Part shown: positions 1 through 8,781 of the stretch, one piece after another | Layout of the letters: the number at the start of each line of letters is the position of its first letter | Position numbering within the stretch: the first letter of the stretch is position 1 | From: Desulfocapsa sulfexigens | Lineage (GTDB): Bacteria > Desulfobacterota > Desulfobulbia > Desulfobulbales > Desulfocapsaceae | NCBI GenBank assembly: GCA_015661935.1 | Contig: DQVD01000176.1 | Location: forward strand, 1 to 15,332 | DNA: 15,332 bases | Reading direction: 5' to 3' | Notes under the pieces: generated by a model | What the model saw: the letters and a program-made list of their open reading frames with translations, nothing else | The model's database searches: none | Told to the model about the DNA's origin: nothing | Translations under genes and position numbers: made by a program

Positions 1-2
1 GA

Positions 3-2111
3 AAAGACTCTGTCAGTAACCTCAATGTTGTGGTTTTTGGTGGAGGTACCGGTCTCTCTACTATAATCGGAGGAGACAGTCGTTCCGAATCCTGGGCCCA
101 GGACCCGTTTTCCGGCTTAAAGGAGTTATTTCCAAAGACACGGGCCATTGTTTGTGTAACTGATGATGGCGGATCAACCGGAGAGTTACTGAAAGATTTG
201 CCACTTATCGCACTAGGTGATATTCGTCATGTTCTGCTCTCCTCAATTCAGCTCGGTAAACTACAGATTTTTTTTGGTCTGACTGAGTCAGAAGCTTCTT
301 TATGTGTTGAAGTCCTTGCAGCAGTTTTTAATTATCGTTTTTCCACCAGACCTGAAAGCAGCCAACAATTATTGATGGATTGCGGATTAGGTTCACAGAG
401 GATTCTTCCCACAGTCATTCAGGATGTTCTTGAGAGAATCATAGAGAATCTCTTTATTGATTCACGACTTTCCGTAACTCTTGACAGACCTCATTGTTTG
501 GGCAATCTTATCCTTGCATCATCTATTTACGAGCAGATTCCTGCACATTATACAAATACAATTCTCGCCGCAGAACCCGGTCTAATTCGTCAAAACCTGC
601 ATCGTGGAATATCCTCACTCTGTGTTATTTTAGGTGCTGATGAAAAGGCGGTCATGCCCTGCACCCATGTTCCAGCTGAACTCAGTATGCATTATACCAA
701 CGGTGTCCAGGTAACCGGCGAACATAAATCAGGTTATGCCAGGCGAGGCTATCCCGTAGACAGTGTCCATATTAATTTCTGCAATATTCCTGAGGTTAGC
801 AACGAACTTCCAGGTCTAATTCATGAAGCCGATATTATGATCATGGCTCCAGGCAGTTTATACAGCTCTCTTATTCCTATTTTTCAGGTACCCGGGATTG
901 CTGATGCTGTTAAGCAAAACGATCATGCTCTAAAAATTCTGGTTTCAAATCTCTGGGTGCAGACCGGCGAAACTGATCTCAGTATCGCAGAACCAGACAG
1001 AAAATTTCATCTGTCTGATCTCTTAAAGGCCTATGAACGCAATATTCCAGGGGGAACAGAAGGACTTTTTGATACAGTCCTGTGTCTGTCTTTAAAAGAT
1101 GTTCCGGCAACAGTAATACAGAGCTATGCCGTTGAAGGAAAAATCCCAATTTATCTTGATCGTGAGAAGGTGAGAGAGCAGGGGGTTGCTGCCCTTGAAT
1201 GCGGTATTTATTCCTCATCTGCGCTACGTGAACATGGAGTTATCAGGCATGATCCTCATCAGTTTGCATTGGTGGTTCGTACTTTGTGGGCCACCGCTTC
1301 ACTTTCAAAAAAGAATAAGCCTGATAAGAGCACAATAAAGACTCAATCCGGGAAGCAAAAGTTTCTGGCATCAATGCAAATTCCCTGTGTTCGTTATGAT
1401 AAAATAGAAGAGTATTTATCTCGCATCTTCATAGACCTAAGTGGACGCTCAAAAGAAAGAGATCAGGATTTTCGAGAGGTGTTGCAGCAGATATTGTGGA
1501 ATCATAAAGATATACCGCTCAGTCATCTGCAGTTTGTTAAGGGAGTTCAGTGTATTCCAGATAAGGATTGGCAACGAAACCAGAATTGGGACAAGGTTTT
1601 CTCTTTTTTTGATCCAACTGACAGTTTTATTAAAATTCGTGAAGATCAGTTTGATTCCAAGGCAGATCTCGAAGTGGCTTTTCTTGTAGCCCTTGGACAG
1701 GGACTCCTTGGCAATTATGCCAAAGATAAAGAAATTCGCGATGTTGTTCCTGAAGGTATTTCAATGGGAAAGGCATATCACCTGAGACTCAATATTGGGT
1801 CTAAAAGAAATTGTTATTTTAGCGAAGAGGATCTTAGGGAATACCTGATTCTTGCCAGAATGGTTCCAGACCCGGCAGACCCAAACCATTTCACCCGCCT
1901 TGTAAATGGTAATGAAGGTTTTACCCCGCCAGGCCTCCTTATGGGGCTTATCTATGCATGGTATCTCGATAATCGTTTTGCCTCCCATATCGAATACAAG
2001 ATGGCGGTTATGCGAATCGATCACTCGGATCTTATTCCAGAACAGATACGAATGAAAAGCAGGAGAGAAAAACTGACTGTTTTTTTTCGGGAAGTCGTTT
2101 TCTGTCACTAA
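3..2111 (+). CDS. YvcK/CofD-like protein with long C-terminal extension (5' end cut by window)
   Basis: The first ~400 residues carry the YvcK/CofD fold. Counting from the GTG at 30, visible motifs are a glycine-rich nucleotide loop GGGTGLS (4-10), TDDGGSTG (44-51), ALGDIRH (61-67), GNLILAS (158-164), APGSLYSSLIP (273-283) and QTGETD (311-316). YvcK proteins bind UDP-sugars and influence carbon flux and cell-wall synthesis, whereas CofD transfers phospholactate in F420 synthesis. Family knowledge favours the YvcK side here, since no F420 gene is nearby. The frame is open to the window edge and reads N-L-N-V-V-V-F before GGGTG, which is the expected first beta strand. The GTG at 30 would cut that strand, so the true start is upstream. 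Residues ~430-693 form an extension that short YvcK proteins (~320 residues) lack; I do not recognise it. Large CofD-related proteins of this sort occur in Deltaproteobacteria, some in 'GAK' loci, but no GAK partner is visible. Catalytic activity is unproven. Confidence 0.8.
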   Translation, partial: KDSVSNLNVVVFGGGTGLSTIIGGDSRSESWAQDPFSGLKELFPKTRAIVCVTDDGGSTGELLKDLPLIALGDIRHVLLSSIQLGKLQIFFGLTESEASLCVEVLAAVFNYRFSTRPESSQQLLMDCGLGSQRILPTVIQDVLERIIENLFIDSRLSVTLDRPHCLGNLILASSIYEQIPAHYTNTILAAEPGLIRQNLHRGISSLCVILGADEKAVMPCTHVPAELSMHYTNGVQVTGEHKSGYARRGYPVDSVHINFCNIPEVSNELPGLIHEADIMIMAPGSLYSSLIPIFQVPGIADAVKQNDHALKILVSNLWVQTGETDLSIAEPDRKFHLSDLLKAYERNIPGGTEGLFDTVLCLSLKDVPATVIQSYAVEGKIPIYLDREKVREQGVAALECGIYSSSALREHGVIRHDPHQFALVVRTLWATASLSKKNKPDKSTIKTQSGKQKFLASMQIPCVRYDKIEEYLSRIFIDLSGRSKERDQDFREVLQQILWNHKDIPLSHLQFVKGVQCIPDKDWQRNQNWDKVFSFFDPTDSFIKIREDQFDSKADLEVAFLVALGQGLLGNYAKDKEIRDVVPEGISMGKAYHLRLNIGSKRNCYFSEEDLREYLILARMVPDPADPNHFTRLVNGNEGFTPPGLLMGLIYAWYLDNRFASHIEYKMAVMRIDHSDLIPEQIRMKSRREKLTVFFREVVFCH

Positions 2112-2136
2112 GGACTTAGTGATAAATGGTTTTTTT
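2106..2136 (+). terminator. Weak hairpin plus T-run at the end of the CofD-like gene
   Basis: CACTAAG (2106-2112) and CTTAGTG (2115-2121) are perfectly complementary and can form a 6-bp stem with a 4-nt loop. The stem begins at the last sense codon and includes the TAA stop. A run of seven T follows at 2130-2136, after an 8-nt gap. The gap is longer than in a textbook intrinsic terminator and the stem is A/T-rich, so this is only a possible terminator. Confidence 0.35.
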
Positions 2137-2144
2137 GAGCCTGC

Positions 2145-2214
2145 TCACATATAACTACATATGTTACGCAGTTCCAAACGTACGAATATGTGACACTGGT
2201 AAACGCTTACAGTG
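2145..2214. other. Inverted repeats in the convergent spacer
   Basis: The spacer between the convergent CofD-like gene and hrpA holds two more inverted repeats. TCACATAT (2145-2152) pairs with ATATGTGA (2186-2193) across 33 nt. Directly next to it, CACTG-G-TAA (2194-2202) pairs with TTACAGTG (2207-2214), giving an 8-bp stem with one bulged G and loop ACGC. Neither is followed by a good T-run on either strand. They may be a bidirectional transcription end or only chance A/T-rich symmetry. Confidence 0.3.
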
Positions 2215-2265
2215 CAAATGTTACTTTAAATCCTGATGCCGGTGAACGGTTGCTCCTGAAGAGGG

Positions 2266-5200
2266 TTAGATACCTGGGCAGAGAGATTGTACCTGTTGCC
2301 ATTGAAGTTTGAGCTTCTTTGCTGATACCTGTACACCACCTTTTAGTTCAGGCGCAAAGAGTGTGACACGGAAATCCTGAACCATGGTTATATAAAGCCT
2401 TATAGCTGCCCTGCAATCAAGCGGTAACATGCTGTAATCATCCGGGATGTTTTTCATTTTATTCAAATAAGGGGTTAATTGATCTGCTTTTGCTGTATCT
2501 TTTGCAGGGTTTGCATGTGCCCTCTCGATGCGAATCATGAGAGCTTGAAAATATCTGGAACAACCAGCCAGATCAGTCGCGGATTTTGTGCTTAAAAAGT
2601 CCCTTGAAAGGATTTCCTCCAGCAAACTTTCGTATTCTTGGTACTGTTTCTGATTGTAGGTATGACTTTTTCGCGCAAGTGCACCATAGCGAGCAATATG
2701 ATCTGAGACCTCTTTTCGTTTGCGAAGCACTCTAAAAAGCTCATCACAAATTTCCTGTCCTTTTCGATACAATCCCTGTTGCTGAATGTTTTTTGTCTCT
2801 TTGTCAAAAACATCTTTTGTAGGAATAGTATCAAGCCCCTCACTGAAAAGGGAACGCATGATAAAGTCTGTAAGGGCGTCGGTGGTCTTTGTCCTGTTGC
2901 CAAACATATGAATAAGCCACTGCGATGAAGGGCCGGATAATGTGGTGTGACAATATTTTTTAAGGCTTTTAAATTGATCCTTGAAGTGGAGTTGATAAAG
3001 GAAAAGACTTCCCGTCATGTTTAGTTGTGAAGACATTTTAAGATCGGTTTCAAAGGTGATACTCACTCCTCCTCGATTCTTTTCCACATGTAAAGTGGGA
3101 TAAAGATATCCGGCTACTTCCTTTGTTGCGGTAAAAAGAGGAGTTCTTCGTTCCAGCTTCTCAAAGTCCCATCCCGTGAAAATTTTGTTTTGCCAGCGAT
3201 CGAGTGATTTGGCTATTTTGTTACCGGGAGATATTTTTTTCTTCGGTCCTGCAAGTACTTTCTGGCTAAGCTTGTGAAGAACTCTGCCAGTAGCCACAGT
3301 TCTTCCTGCAGGGTCAAAGAGAAGATAACGCATTGTCAAGTGAGGCGGGAGGTGTTCCGGCCAGTCTGAACGTGTTACTTTGACACGAAACATTTTGAAA
3401 ATTCCACGTTCAAGGGCATGATACAGAGATCCTTCATAATGATTACAGTCATCAAGGAGCAGATCCACTGTATTATTAACCGGAATCAAATGTTTCCTGA
3501 TCCGTTTCGGTAAACCTTTTAGTAAAAAGATTACTTTTTCTCTTAAGAGACCGGGGACAAGCCATTCAAAGCTTGATTCGGAAAAACCGTCTACACCATC
3601 CAGCGGTATACGAACCGTAACACCGTCATCTTCTTCACCGGGTGCCAGATTGTATTCAAGTCGTAATTTGCTGGAACCTATACGCAGTTGCCTGGGGAAA
3701 TCCTGCAGCTCTCTTTCTTCAGGCCTGCGGGCGAGGATATCATCTTCTCCCATCTCAAGATAAGAGCTCTCTTTTTTCTTATTCAAAAAACGGTTTAAAG
3801 TGAAGCGATCATAGACGCCTGTTGGAAGTCTTTTATCGTAAAAGAGATGGAGCGTGCTGTCATCAACCAGAAGATCTCTTTTTCGCAGCCTTTTTTCAGT
3901 ATTCTGCCATTTTTTTAGAAGATCGATATTCTTTTGCAGGAAAGGGAAGTTGCCACGAATAGCATTTTCCAGCAACCCCTCCCGGATAAATATCTGTCTG
4001 GCCTCTGCTCTGTTTTTATGCGCTGTTCTGCCAAAATTGACAGTTCTGTCAGCGGATAAGACCAGACCAAAAAGAGTGATCTTTTCATCGGCCACAACCT
4101 GGCCACTCTTTTTCTGCCAGCGGGGATTAGACCATGAGCGCCGGCTGAGATGATTGGAGGCTTCTATCAGCCAGTTTACCTCAACATTGGATACAGTGAG
4201 CGCATAGAGGCGATTTGTTTCAAGAAATGCGGCTCCAATAATCCATTTTCCCGCACTGTGGAATTGATGAGAACCAGGGAAAATCATAAATTCTTTTCCA
4301 CCTGCCCCCTGATAGAGTTTTTTCTCCTTTTCTTTTTTCAGGCCGATATTTCGTAAAAAACCTGTGCAAAGGCTTTTATGTATAGCCGGATAGGATGCTG
4401 GTTTACTATTATCGGTAAACCCTTTTTGCCGATCAAGGATTCTGCTTAACTGATCGTGAAGATCAATCCACTCACGCATGCGTTGAAAGGAGAGGTAATT
4501 ACTTTTACAAAACTTTTTAAGCTTGCCCCATGACAGACCTTTTCCTTTGACATCATGGAAGAGATCCCAGATGGCAAGGAGACCTAAGAAATCAGAATGT
4601 TGGTGTGCAAATTTTTTATGTGCAGCATCGGCAATTGTTTCTTTGTCTGCAGGACGAACGCGCGGATCCTGAATGGCAAGCGCGGGCGCAATTATTTTTA
4701 ACTCGCGGACACAGTTATTTTCCCTTGCAGCAATTAAGATACGTGAAATTGGTGGATCAATGGGAAGTCTTGCCATCAATTGTCCGATCTCATTGAGCTT
4801 GTTGTCTTTTTGCAGGGCACCAAGCTCTTTAAGCAGGTTATAACCGTCCCGAATGGCTCCAGGGTGAGGTGGCTCGATAAAAGGAAAATCGAATGGAGAA
4901 CCCAGATCCATACTGATCATTTGCAGAATAACGTCAGCGAGATTGGAACGTTTGATCTCGGGGAGCATATACTGATCCCGGTCGAGATAATCTTCTTCCG
5001 AATACAGTCTGATACAGATACCGGGACCAATTCGACCACAGCGGCCCTTTCTCTGGTCTGCACTGGCTCTTGCGATTCGCGTAATCGGTAAACTTGTGGT
5101 TCTGGCGCGCACATTATACCGGGAAATTCTGGCAAGTCCGGAGTCTATAACATAGCGGATTCCTGGTACTGTGATGGATGTTTCGGCAACGTTAGTGGCA

Positions 5201-6030
5201 ACTACAATCTTTGTCCGGTTTGATGGTTTGAATATCTTTTTTTGATCAGCGGAAGCCAGCCTGCCAAACATTGGCAGGATTAAGCAATCCGGTACTTTTC
5301 CTTCAAGCAGAGAGCAGCATTCCCGGATATCCTTTTCAGTGGGAAGAAAAATCAGGGTGTCTTCAGGCGGTTTACCATAATACAATTCGACCATGGCCTG
5401 TACGCATTGATCCACACAGGAAACGTCTTCTTTTTCATCGCTGTCCATTGTGTTGCGGTATTGGACTTCTACCGGATAGCTGCGTCCTTCAACAGCCATG
5501 ACAGGTGCATTGTTAAAATGCTTTGAAAATATTTTTGTATCAATGGTGGCTGACGTGATAATTAGTTTTAATTCAGGTCGCTTAGGGAGAAGTTTTTTAA
5601 GATAGCCCAGTAAGAAATCAATGTTCAGGCTTCGTTCATGGGCTTCATCGATTATAATGACGCCATATTTTTTCAAAAGGGGATCTTTGCGGGTTTCCGC
5701 AAGGAGCACACCATCTGTCATAAACTTTATTCTGGTGGCCTTATTGGTTTTATCATGAAAACGAATTTTATATGCAACAAGATCCTTAAGAGTGCCAAGT
5801 TCAGTGGCGACTCTTGATGAAACAGAAGTGGCGGCAACTCTTCGCGGCTGGGTACAGCCAATAAGAGAGGCTTCCTCTGGAAAGAATTCCAGACAGAATT
5901 TAGGTAGCTGGGTTGTTTTACCGGATCCGGTTTCACCGGAAACAATCACTACCTGATGGTTTTGTAACAGATCGAGAAATGTTTCCCGATACGATACAAT
6001 AGGAAGTTCTGTTGGATATTTCAGTTGCAT
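2266..6030 (-). CDS. hrpA: ATP-dependent RNA helicase HrpA (DEAH box)
   Basis: This is a DEAH-box RNA helicase of the HrpA family, cytosolic and involved in RNA remodelling; in E. coli HrpA acts on ribosomes and mRNA. Counting from the ATG at 6030, motif I is GETGSGKT (32-39), the DEAH box lies at 128-131 within IIIDEAHERS, the SAT motif at 160-162, and motif VI QRKGRCGR at 326-333. The helicase core is followed by helicase-associated and OB-like regions and a long C-terminal half typical of HrpA. At 1254 residues it is close to the E. coli protein (~1300). A TTG at 6039 would add three residues, but its purine-rich AAGAG is only 2 nt upstream. The ATG at 6030 has the same AAGAG 11 nt upstream and is preferred, without certainty. 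The gene is single, divergent from priA and convergent with the CofD-like gene. Confidence 0.95.
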   Translation of the reverse strand: MQLKYPTELPIVSYRETFLDLLQNHQVVIVSGETGSGKTTQLPKFCLEFFPEEASLIGCTQPRRVAATSVSSRVATELGTLKDLVAYKIRFHDKTNKATRIKFMTDGVLLAETRKDPLLKKYGVIIIDEAHERSLNIDFLLGYLKKLLPKRPELKLIITSATIDTKIFSKHFNNAPVMAVEGRSYPVEVQYRNTMDSDEKEDVSCVDQCVQAMVELYYGKPPEDTLIFLPTEKDIRECCSLLEGKVPDCLILPMFGRLASADQKKIFKPSNRTKIVVATNVAETSITVPGIRYVIDSGLARISRYNVRARTTSLPITRIARASADQRKGRCGRIGPGICIRLYSEEDYLDRDQYMLPEIKRSNLADVILQMISMDLGSPFDFPFIEPPHPGAIRDGYNLLKELGALQKDNKLNEIGQLMARLPIDPPISRILIAARENNCVRELKIIAPALAIQDPRVRPADKETIADAAHKKFAHQHSDFLGLLAIWDLFHDVKGKGLSWGKLKKFCKSNYLSFQRMREWIDLHDQLSRILDRQKGFTDNSKPASYPAIHKSLCTGFLRNIGLKKEKEKKLYQGAGGKEFMIFPGSHQFHSAGKWIIGAAFLETNRLYALTVSNVEVNWLIEASNHLSRRSWSNPRWQKKSGQVVADEKITLFGLVLSADRTVNFGRTAHKNRAEARQIFIREGLLENAIRGNFPFLQKNIDLLKKWQNTEKRLRKRDLLVDDSTLHLFYDKRLPTGVYDRFTLNRFLNKKKESSYLEMGEDDILARRPEERELQDFPRQLRIGSSKLRLEYNLAPGEEDDGVTVRIPLDGVDGFSESSFEWLVPGLLREKVIFLLKGLPKRIRKHLIPVNNTVDLLLDDCNHYEGSLYHALERGIFKMFRVKVTRSDWPEHLPPHLTMRYLLFDPAGRTVATGRVLHKLSQKVLAGPKKKISPGNKIAKSLDRWQNKIFTGWDFEKLERRTPLFTATKEVAGYLYPTLHVEKNRGGVSITFETDLKMSSQLNMTGSLFLYQLHFKDQFKSLKKYCHTTLSGPSSQWLIHMFGNRTKTTDALTDFIMRSLFSEGLDTIPTKDVFDKETKNIQQQGLYRKGQEICDELFRVLRKRKEVSDHIARYGALARKSHTYNQKQYQEYESLLEEILSRDFLSTKSATDLAGCSRYFQALMIRIERAHANPAKDTAKADQLTPYLNKMKNIPDDYSMLPLDCRAAIRLYITMVQDFRVTLFAPELKGGVQVSAKKLKLQWQQVQSLCPGI

Positions 6031-6073
6031 GGTAGACAATGCTCTTAAACAAGAAGTATGGTATAAAATTTCC

Positions 6074-6092
6074 GTAAATGTTCGGCTGGCAC
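6074..6092 (+). repeat. Short intergenic repeat, GTAAATGTTCGG type (copy A)
   Basis: GTAAATGTTCGGCTGGCAC in the hrpA/priA divergent spacer matches the reverse complement of 13759-13777 at 16 of 19 positions, and resembles 13589-13607 more weakly. All three copies sit in divergent promoter spacers. The similarity is short and partly A/T-rich, so this could be a shared regulatory site, a fragment of a dispersed repeat, or chance. Confidence 0.35.
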
Positions 6093-6222
6093 TAAGGTAA
6101 GCGAAGACTCCGATTTCCGGGTTTGCCGCAAGTTTAGCTGTAACTCGAATATTTTAAAAATTTTCTGCTGTTTTTTTACACAGGAATAATTAATCTGTCA
6201 TTGAAAAAGAGGAAGACAGTAC

Positions 6223-8724
6223 ATGAGTAGAATTGAGGTGGCTGTTGCTGCCCCTTTATTTCAGACCTTATCCTATTCGTTTGATCCTGAGGAGGATGGT
6301 AATCCTGTCGGGAGAAGAGTACTGGTACGCCTGGGAAGGCAGAAGGTCACCGGGTATGTTCTGGGACTGCTTCCTGAAGATGATGTAAGTTATAAAATCC
6401 TGCCGGTTATTCGATTTCTTGATAAAACGCCACTTTTTCCTGAAAACCTCGTTTCATTTTTTAGATGGATCGCCAATTATTATCATCATCCAATAGGTGA
6501 GGTGATAAAGACTGCTCTTCCCGGTGGCATGACCGTGCGAAGCAGGAAGGTTTTATACCTTACCGAAAGTGGCATGAAAGCACTTATTTCATGGCCGGTT
6601 AGTGATATGGCCGAGCCAGATTGGTTTACAGTTTTAACACGGAAGAAAGAACTTACTCCATCCTTAACAAAAAAGGTTCTGTCAGATTCCGGTTTTAGTA
6701 GACTCGTTAATGTTTGGATGGAAAAACAGCTGGTTATAGTTGAAGAGGTTCTTGATAGGCAGAAAACTTCTGAAAAACTAGAGCTCTGTTACTCTAAAAA
6801 TACCAATCTTGAATTACCTGACTTTGCTGAAAACAATGTGGGACATGAGGATTATAAACAAGCAGCAAAACAGCAGGTTGATGGAAAAAAACTCACAGTC
6901 CCATTGATACGAACTCTTGTTGCTCTGACTCAGCTTTCCATGGAGCAGGGGCAAAGGGACGTTGCTGCCCGTGATATCCGTAAGCTATATGCCGGTGCCT
7001 CAAAGGGGCTGAAAGAACTTGAAAAACGAGGATTGGTTCGTGCTCATAAACGACGGGTTTATAGAAACCCATTTGGTGAAACACTTGTTCATTTCCATAA
7101 GCCTGAAAAATTAAGTGATGAACAAACAGAAGTGCTTGATCAAATCACTCCTGCCATAGAGAAACAATCATACCAACCTTTTCTGTTACATGGTGTTACT
7201 GGATGCGGGAAAACCGAGGTATATCTGAGGGCCGCCGAGACGACACTGGCACAGGGACGCGATGTGCTTATACTGGTTCCGGAAATAGCACTTGCCACTC
7301 AACTTGAGGCTCATTTTGTTTCGCGATTTGGTGATCAGGTCGTACTTCTTCATTCAGGCCTGAGCCCCGGTGAGCGGTTTGATCAATGGAGTCTTGCTGC
7401 AAGTGGAAAAGGGAAGGTGGTAATTGGAGCAAGGTCTGCTGTTTTTGCACCACTCGGTAACCCTGGTCTCATCGTTGTTGATGAGGAACATGATAATGCC
7501 TACAAGCAGGACGATGGTCTGCGCTACAATGGACGCGATCTGGCGATCCTTCGTGGTCGTTACAGTGATGCAGTTGTTATTTTAGGTTCTGGAACACCGG
7601 GCATTACAAGTTATGCCAATGCCAAATCAGGCAGATTTCAACTTCTTACCATGGAGAAGAGAGTTGAAAACAGACCTCTGCCAACGGTGAGTATTGTCGA
7701 CCTTCGTATAAAGGCAGAGAAGGTACACGGTGAAGCCATTGGTGTTAAATTACGCCATGAACTTGAAGTTAATCTTGCACAAAAGAAGCAATCCATCCTT
7801 CTTTTAAACAGACGTGGATTCTCTTCAATCTATTTGTGTAAGGATTGTGGTGAACCTGTTAAATGTCTTCATTGCCACGTATCTTTGACCTATCATAAGA
7901 AAAGAGCAAAACTTATCTGCCATTATTGCGGCTACACTTTGAGAGAAAATATAATTTGCGGAGCCTGCAGATCAACGGAACTTATTCCAGTCGGTTTTGG
8001 AACAGAGCGCATTGAGATGGAACTGCAGGGGAATTTTCCTGATGCACGGATTGCCCGTATTGATTCTGATACTGCAGCAGACAGACGAAAGTTTATGCAG
8101 CTTCTGAAAAAAATGCATGCTCGTGAAATTGATATTTTGATTGGGACTCAAATGATTGCCAAGGGGCATGATTTTCCACATGTCACACTGGTAGGGGTGA
8201 TCTGGGCAGATGGAGGGCTTAATATGCCTGATTATCGAGGAGCTGAGCGAACATACCAATTATTATCACAAGTGACCGGAAGAGCTGGGCGGGGAGACAG
8301 CCCTGGCAGAGTAATTGTTCAGACTTTGCGTCCCGAACATTATGCAATTAAACTTGCCCAATCTCATGATTATGAAAAGCTGTATGAAAAAGAGATGGTG
8401 GTTCGTGAAAATCCCACGTTTCCACCATATTTACGGATGATTAATGTTAAAATCTCTGGAAGTAATGAAGGACAGGTAAAGATAACGGCTGCTCAAGTGG
8501 CAAAACTATGTCGTACTGCCAAGGCCTCAGGTGTTGAAATACTCGGCCCTGCACCTGCACCTGTTGATAGAATCCGTGATCGTTATCGCTGGCAGGTATT
8601 ATTAAAAGGTACGGAATCAGTCAATCTGCATCGAGTCTGTTCGGAAATTATCGGTAAGCGTCCTGCCATGGCTAAAGGGGATGTGAGGATTGCTGTTGAT
8701 GTTGATCCGGAGAGCATGATGTAA
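6223..8724 (+). CDS. priA: Primosomal protein N' (replication restart helicase PriA)
   Basis: PriA is the superfamily 2 DNA helicase that recognises stalled forks and reloads the replisome. The N-terminal part is a fork-DNA-binding region (HHPIGEVIKTALPGGM at 88-103 is typical). Helicase motifs follow: GVTGCGKT (324-331), DEEH (420-423), GSGTPG (455-460) and QVTGRAGRG near residue 685. Between the helicase lobes all eight zinc-binding cysteines are present: 539, 542, 548, 551, 566, 569, 579 and 582. The protein looks fully functional. At 833 residues it is longer than E. coli PriA (732), with extra sequence around 125-225. The start ATG is preceded by GAGG 10 nt upstream. The next gene on the same strand begins 57 nt after the stop, so co-transcription is possible. 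Confidence 0.97.
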   Translation: MSRIEVAVAAPLFQTLSYSFDPEEDGNPVGRRVLVRLGRQKVTGYVLGLLPEDDVSYKILPVIRFLDKTPLFPENLVSFFRWIANYYHHPIGEVIKTALPGGMTVRSRKVLYLTESGMKALISWPVSDMAEPDWFTVLTRKKELTPSLTKKVLSDSGFSRLVNVWMEKQLVIVEEVLDRQKTSEKLELCYSKNTNLELPDFAENNVGHEDYKQAAKQQVDGKKLTVPLIRTLVALTQLSMEQGQRDVAARDIRKLYAGASKGLKELEKRGLVRAHKRRVYRNPFGETLVHFHKPEKLSDEQTEVLDQITPAIEKQSYQPFLLHGVTGCGKTEVYLRAAETTLAQGRDVLILVPEIALATQLEAHFVSRFGDQVVLLHSGLSPGERFDQWSLAASGKGKVVIGARSAVFAPLGNPGLIVVDEEHDNAYKQDDGLRYNGRDLAILRGRYSDAVVILGSGTPGITSYANAKSGRFQLLTMEKRVENRPLPTVSIVDLRIKAEKVHGEAIGVKLRHELEVNLAQKKQSILLLNRRGFSSIYLCKDCGEPVKCLHCHVSLTYHKKRAKLICHYCGYTLRENIICGACRSTELIPVGFGTERIEMELQGNFPDARIARIDSDTAADRRKFMQLLKKMHAREIDILIGTQMIAKGHDFPHVTLVGVIWADGGLNMPDYRGAERTYQLLSQVTGRAGRGDSPGRVIVQTLRPEHYAIKLAQSHDYEKLYEKEMVVRENPTFPPYLRMINVKISGSNEGQVKITAAQVAKLCRTAKASGVEILGPAPAPVDRIRDRYRWQVLLKGTESVNLHRVCSEIIGKRPAMAKGDVRIAVDVDPESMM

Positions 8725-8781
8725 AGACGTAACCGGGGAGAGTGAAAAATTTTTTATCGTAAAGGGATAGAGTTATCCGAA

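Noticed and set aside
30-32. GTG as the real start of the CofD-like gene
   Set aside because: The frame is open to the window edge and encodes the expected first beta strand before the GGGTG loop, so the start is probably further upstream.
3854-5501. Plus-strand open frames opposite hrpA
   Set aside because: They overlap conserved helicase coding sequence and have no protein-like features of their own.
6037-6039. TTG as the hrpA start
   Set aside because: The purine-rich ribosome site is only 2 nt from it; the ATG nine bases later has better spacing. The difference is three residues.
8765-8778. GGATA-GAGT-TATCC hairpin over the ribosome site of the cation transporter
   Set aside because: Only a 5-bp A/T-rich stem, and there is no room in the 57-nt gap for a manganese riboswitch, so regulation by structure is not supported.
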